Positions 6,227 to 8,417 of a stretch of DNA of 8,417 nucleotides are shown in pieces. This stretch comes from an uncultured Bacilli bacterium (GTDB lineage Bacteria; Bacillota_I; Bacilli_A; RF39; UBA660). The stretch's first letter is position 1. The number at the start of each line of letters is the position of its first letter. The position numbers were made by a program, and so were the translations under genes. The DNA lies in the NCBI GenBank assembly GCA_944358495.1, contig CALVRF010000059.1, forward strand, positions 1 through 8,417, written 5' to 3'. Under the pieces are notes generated by a model. That model was not told the origin of the DNA. It did no database searches and saw only the letters and a list, made by a program, of their open reading frames with translations.

Positions 6227-6946
6227 TCATTCCTCCTCATATTTATTTAGTACGTTTTCTACGCCATCGATATTTATTTTTCCTTTATCGATAAGCTTTT
6301 GAACAGTATCTTTTTGAACAATGTCATATTTCAAAAATAAATCTAAAGTTTCTAAATTAAATTCATTTGAACTTGATGAACTAGTATATTCATCTTTTAA
6401 TGTTGCAAAATCATTGGCTACTTTTAAAGTTTTATCAGCAAACAACGATAAAGCTGGTGTGCTTTCTAAGATGGGCTTGGTAAACTTGGAATCATTTAAT
6501 ATTTCATTACCAGTAATCATCGGTAAAGTTAAAATATATAAAACCATAAAAGTGATAACATAATTTTTAACAAAACCTAAAATGGCGCCTAATATTTTAG
6601 AAGGAATGCCTAAAATAATCGTAAATTTTAAAATCGTTTCAAAGATGCTGGTGGCTACCATTAAAACTTTTAAAACAATTAGTAATAGGCTAAAAATGAT
6701 TAAAAAGGCCAAAATTTCATATAAAGCAATATTCAACACAGTTATGCCTTTTATGGCACCGAAGAAATCAAAAAATGGTAAATAGGTCATCATTAGTTCG
6801 CTAAGAGGGTTTTTTAAAAGAAAAGCAATAATGATTATTAAAATATAACCGACACAGTTTACTAAGCTTTTAGTAAATCCTTGTTTCCAACCAACTAAAG
6901 CACCAAGTAATAAAAAGGCAATTATTATTATATCGACAATATTCAT
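6227..6946 (-). CDS. CvpA family membrane protein
   Basis: The protein has 239 residues. The N-terminus (MNIVDIIIIAFLLLGALVGW, then KQG and F) is the CvpA family signature: an early Asp and a glycine pair in the first helix, followed by a KQG turn. Four hydrophobic segments lie at about 4-20, 28-44, 66-98 and 108-142. CvpA-family proteins are linked to colicin V production in Escherichia coli and to envelope integrity more widely, but no biochemical activity is established. Residues 146-239 form a soluble tail with a run of five serines (189-193) and two short predicted helices, which makes the protein longer than typical family members of about 160-180 residues. ATG 6946 has AGGAGGT 4 nt upstream. 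It is the first gene of the minus-strand cluster, behind the strongest promoter in the window, and shares its upstream region with divergent rnhC. Confidence 0.85.
   Translation of the reverse strand: MNIVDIIIIAFLLLGALVGWKQGFTKSLVNCVGYILIIIIAFLLKNPLSELMMTYLPFFDFFGAIKGITVLNIALYEILAFLIIFSLLLIVLKVLMVATSIFETILKFTIILGIPSKILGAILGFVKNYVITFMVLYILTLPMITGNEILNDSKFTKPILESTPALSLFADKTLKVANDFATLKDEYTSSSSSNEFNLETLDLFLKYDIVQKDTVQKLIDKGKINIDGVENVLNKYEEE
6231..6237 (-). promoter_or_regulatory. Ribosome-binding site that decides the trxA start
   Basis: AGGAGGA (minus strand 6237-6231) lies inside the last codons of cvpA. Its distance to ATG 6224 is suitable (about 7 nt), while ATG 6230 is too close to be served by it. 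Confidence 0.75.
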
Positions 6947-6964
6947 AGCAACCTCCTATTTTTA

Positions 6965-6993
6965 ATTATATTACATTTTATTATAAAGGTCAA
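6965..6993 (-). promoter_or_regulatory. Promoter of the cvpA-trxA unit
   Basis: TTGACC (6993-6988) and TATAAT (6970-6965) are separated by exactly 17 nt on the minus strand, a near-consensus housekeeping sigma promoter. The leader to ATG 6946 would be only about 12 nt and starts near the AGGAGG site. Confidence 0.8.
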
Positions 6994-7087
6994 AAACTTT
7001 TTCTTTTTTTATTATTTATAGTTTATCCAATTTGTTGAAAAATCAAACAAAAATTCAAGAAAAATTGTAACTGTTGCTGAGTGAATA

Positions 7088-7116
7088 TTGTAGATTAAAG
7101 GGAAATGTGCTAAAAT
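7088..7116 (+). promoter_or_regulatory. Promoter of rnhC (extended -10)
   Basis: TTGTAG at 7088-7093 and TAAAAT at 7111-7116 are 17 nt apart, with TGC just before the -10 (TGnTAAAAT). The predicted start near 7123 gives a leader of about 68 nt before ATG 7191. The stretch 6994-7087 between the two divergent promoters is AT-rich and I see no gene or clear operator in it. Confidence 0.6.
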
Positions 7117-7129
7117 GGTTACAGGTGAT

Positions 7130-7190
7130 AGAAAGGAGAATCAATCTATAATTGGATTAATTTACTGAAGATTGATTACACGTGATAAAT
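7130..7190 (+). promoter_or_regulatory. rnhC leader: Shine-Dalgarno sequence separated from the start by a hairpin
   Basis: AGAAAGGAG at 7130-7138 is a 9-nt match to the Shine-Dalgarno complement of 16S rRNA, but no usable start lies at normal distance after it. It directly abuts a perfect 9-bp inverted repeat, AATCAATCT (7139-7147) and AGATTGATT (7169-7177), with a 21-nt loop. After the hairpin come ACAC, then GTGAT (7182-7186), which matches the remaining part of the extended Shine-Dalgarno sequence, then AAAT and ATG 7191. If the hairpin folds, the two parts are brought together upstream of the start. This is an inference from sequence; the inverted repeat and the matches are directly visible. 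Confidence 0.6.
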
Positions 7191-8159
7191 ATGGCAAAAA
7201 ATGAAGTACGAACAATTACACTAAAGGTCAGCGACAATACTAAAGAAAAAATGATAGAATACTTTGCTGATAAAAAGCGTGACGTAACCCCACCTTATAC
7301 TGTTTTTCAAGCTAAAGAGGCTGATACTATGGTAACTTTATATGAAAGCGGAAAGGCAGTATTTCAAGGTATTAGTGCGGATATTGATGCCAACATGTGG
7401 ATGGAGATGGAAAAACATTTAAATCCTAACAAAAAATTAGAGGTTAAAAAAGTTGACAATAACCCAAAAAGCAAAAATAATCGCCGCATAGTTGACAATA
7501 AGTTATACCACTGCACTTCTATTGGTTCAGACGAAGTGGGAACTGGAGATTATTTTGGACCAATTGTTGTTACAGCTACTTATGTAACTAAAAAGGATAT
7601 TCCTTTTTTGGAACAATTAGGAGTTAGAGATTCCAAAAAAATCACTGATGAACATATTTTAAAAGTGGTCCCAGAAATTATTAAACAAATCCCATACTCA
7701 AGTATGATTTTAAGTAATGAAGAATATAATCATAAGTACAGTGATAAAATAAACTTAAATACTATTAAGGCGATTTTACATAACAAGGTGCTTTTGGATA
7801 TGAGTAAGCAATATAAAAAACATGATTATATTGTTGTTGACCAATTTACAGAACCTTTTATTTATTATAAATATATCAATAATTTAAAAGAAGTTCAACG
7901 TAATATTACATTTGTTACTCATGCGGAAGACCAATGTTTATCAGTGGCTTGTGCTTCTTTGATTAGTCGTTATGTCTTGATTAAAGAATTTGAAAGATTA
8001 TCCAAGGACTTGGGAATTAAACTACCTAAGGGCGCTGGTAATATTGTAGATGAAGCTGGGGCACAATTGGTAAAAAAATACGGTATTGATATTTTAAATA
8101 AAATCGCCAAATTGAACTTTAAAAATACTGAAAAAATAAAGGAATTAGCTGAAAACTAA
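7191..8159 (+). CDS. rnhC: Ribonuclease HIII
   Basis: From ATG 7191 the protein has 322 residues, normal for the family. Residues about 5-78 form the N-terminal TBP-like substrate-binding domain that separates RNase HIII from HII. The catalytic domain begins near residue 105 with IGSDEVGTGDYFGP; the acidic active-site set is Asp114, Glu115, Asp217 (IVVDQF) and Glu246 (HAEDQ), the DEDE pattern expected for HIII. RDSKKI (146-151) and SVACASLISR (251-260) are also family marks. It cleaves the RNA strand of RNA-DNA hybrids such as R-loops and primers. An in-frame GTG at 7182 is an alternative start that would add three residues; it cannot be excluded because the ribosome-binding arrangement is unusual. 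The gene stands alone, divergent from cvpA, and its 3' end forms part of its terminator. Confidence 0.95.
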   Translation: MAKNEVRTITLKVSDNTKEKMIEYFADKKRDVTPPYTVFQAKEADTMVTLYESGKAVFQGISADIDANMWMEMEKHLNPNKKLEVKKVDNNPKSKNNRRIVDNKLYHCTSIGSDEVGTGDYFGPIVVTATYVTKKDIPFLEQLGVRDSKKITDEHILKVVPEIIKQIPYSSMILSNEEYNHKYSDKINLNTIKAILHNKVLLDMSKQYKKHDYIVVDQFTEPFIYYKYINNLKEVQRNITFVTHAEDQCLSVACASLISRYVLIKEFERLSKDLGIKLPKGAGNIVDEAGAQLVKKYGIDILNKIAKLNFKNTEKIKELAEN

Positions 8160-8168
8160 TTCCTTTTT
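8138..8168 (+). terminator. Intrinsic terminator of rnhC, probably bidirectional
   Basis: AAAGGAATTAG (8138-8148) pairs with CTAATTCCTTT (8156-8166) around a 7-nt loop and ends in a T-run (8164-8168). The rnhC stop codon is inside the stem. On the minus strand the same stem is followed by TTTATTTTTT, so it can also back up termination of the minus-strand RNA gene. Confidence 0.85.
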
Positions 8169-8173
8169 AATAT

Positions 8174-8341
8174 AAAAAATCTAGAAGTGGACCTTAACGA
8201 TAAAACCGGACTCTTCCAGGTGGGTACCACATTATATATTTTAGGATTCTTATACAGGGATAAGTCTTCAACACCATATATAAATTAGGTTCCCTATCGC
8301 TAACTTGTAGGTTTTTCATAATCATCCATTCTTCTAGACAC
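8174..8341 (-). ncRNA. ssrS: Probable 6S RNA
   Basis: A stretch of about 168 nt without coding potential lies between its own minus-strand promoter and a T-run. It folds like 6S RNA. The closing stem pairs TCTAGAAG (8338-8331) with CTTCTAGA (8187-8180), then TGGAT (8328-8324) with GTCCA (8192-8188), then AAAACC (8315-8310) with GGTTTT (8207-8202). A central bubble follows, 15 nt on the 5' side (8309-8295) and 14 nt on the 3' side (8221-8208). The apical arm pairs GGGAACC (8294-8288) with GGTACCC (8228-8222), TTATATAT (8283-8276) with ATATATAA (8239-8232), and ends in a CTTAT/ATAAG hairpin (8264-8249). The 5' bubble lies about nt 31-45, where product RNAs start on known 6S RNAs. 6S RNA binds housekeeping RNA polymerase as a promoter mimic. 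Identification rests on shape and layout, not a database match. Confidence 0.68.
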
Positions 8342-8345
8342 TTAT

Positions 8346-8374
8346 ATTATATCATATTTTATTAAAAATATCAC
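8346..8374 (-). promoter_or_regulatory. Promoter of the 6S-like RNA (extended -10)
   Basis: TGATATAAT (minus strand 8354-8346) is a perfect extended -10. GTGATA at 8374-8369 matches the -35 consensus at four of six positions with a 17-nt spacer. The predicted start is near 8341-8339, exactly where the closing stem of the RNA begins. Confidence 0.75.
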
Positions 8375-8390
8375 TTCTATTTAAAATTTA

Positions 8391-8396
8391 TTGACA
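8391..8396 (+). promoter_or_regulatory. Possible -35 element of a gene beyond the window
   Basis: TTGACA at 8391-8396 is a perfect -35 hexamer on the plus strand. A -10 at 17 nt would begin at 8414 and run off the edge, so the promoter cannot be confirmed. The rest of 8375-8417 shows no gene. Confidence 0.25.
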
Positions 8397-8417
8397 AAAT
8401 GTGACATAATTGTGAAA

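Noticed and set aside
6321..6785. Two plus-strand open frames of 80 and 67 codons
   Set aside because: Both are antisense to cvpA and have no ribosome-binding sites.
7115..7168. A 17-codon leader frame starting ATG 7115, ahead of rnhC
   Set aside because: Its ATG is part of the predicted -10 hexamer, so it would not be transcribed, and it has no ribosome-binding site.
8208..8240. T-box-like string on the plus strand (AGGTGGGTACCAC)
   Set aside because: It only partly matches the T-box core, no terminator or aminoacyl-tRNA synthetase gene follows, and promoter and T-run place the transcript on the other strand.
1..8417. CRISPR array, insertion sequence, prophage, toxin-antitoxin or defence genes, tRNA genes
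   Set aside because: No regularly spaced repeats, transposase or integrase motifs, terminal inverted repeats, cloverleaf or known defence domain were seen on either strand.

Overview
The window comes from a low-GC, cell-walled Gram-positive bacterium, most likely a Bacilli-like member of the Bacillota (an Erysipelotrichia- or RF39-like gut lineage would fit, but this is inference). The reasons are AT-rich DNA, strong AGGAGG ribosome-binding sites, TGA used as a stop (lspA and cvpA) with no internal TGA reads, a secreted peptidoglycan hydrolase, and Bacillus-type genes such as rnhC (RNase HIII) and a GluP/YqgP-like rhomboid protease.

Layout. (1) 1-2363, minus strand: a secreted N-acetylglucosaminidase with SH3-like and Ig-like domains, cut by the window edge at its C-terminus. 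(2) 2364-2544: divergent promoter region. (3) 2545-3381, plus strand: a single CDP-alcohol phosphatidyltransferase with an unusual charged tail. (4) 3380-3410: a bidirectional terminator between convergent genes. (5) 3409-6946, minus strand: a housekeeping cluster read in the order cvpA, trxA, lspA, rluD-like, rhomboid. An intrinsic terminator after trxA and an extended -10 before lspA suggest two units, cvpA-trxA and lspA-rluD-rhomboid. (6) 6947-7190: a second divergent promoter region. Its rnhC side carries a leader in which the Shine-Dalgarno sequence is separated from the start codon by a hairpin. (7) 7191-8159, plus strand: rnhC, ended by a strong terminator. (8) 8174-8341, minus strand: a small RNA of about 168 nt with its own promoter, and the closing stem, central bubble and apical arm expected of 6S RNA. 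(9) 8352-8417: the 6S promoter and a possible start of another plus-strand regulatory region.

How the genes fit together. Most of the content concerns envelope upkeep (wall hydrolase, phospholipid headgroup transfer, lipoprotein signal peptidase, membrane protease, CvpA) plus core RNA and redox functions (pseudouridine synthase, thioredoxin, RNase HIII). The rnhC / cvpA / trxA neighbourhood looks like a condensed form of the Bacillus rnhC-zapA-cvpA(yshB)-polX-mutS2...trxA region, and lspA followed by an RluD-type synthase is the classic lspA-ylyB pair. I see no defence island, transposon, CRISPR array or prophage. The least ordinary items are the split ribosome-binding site of rnhC, the 6S-like RNA, and the frequent use of extended -10 promoters.
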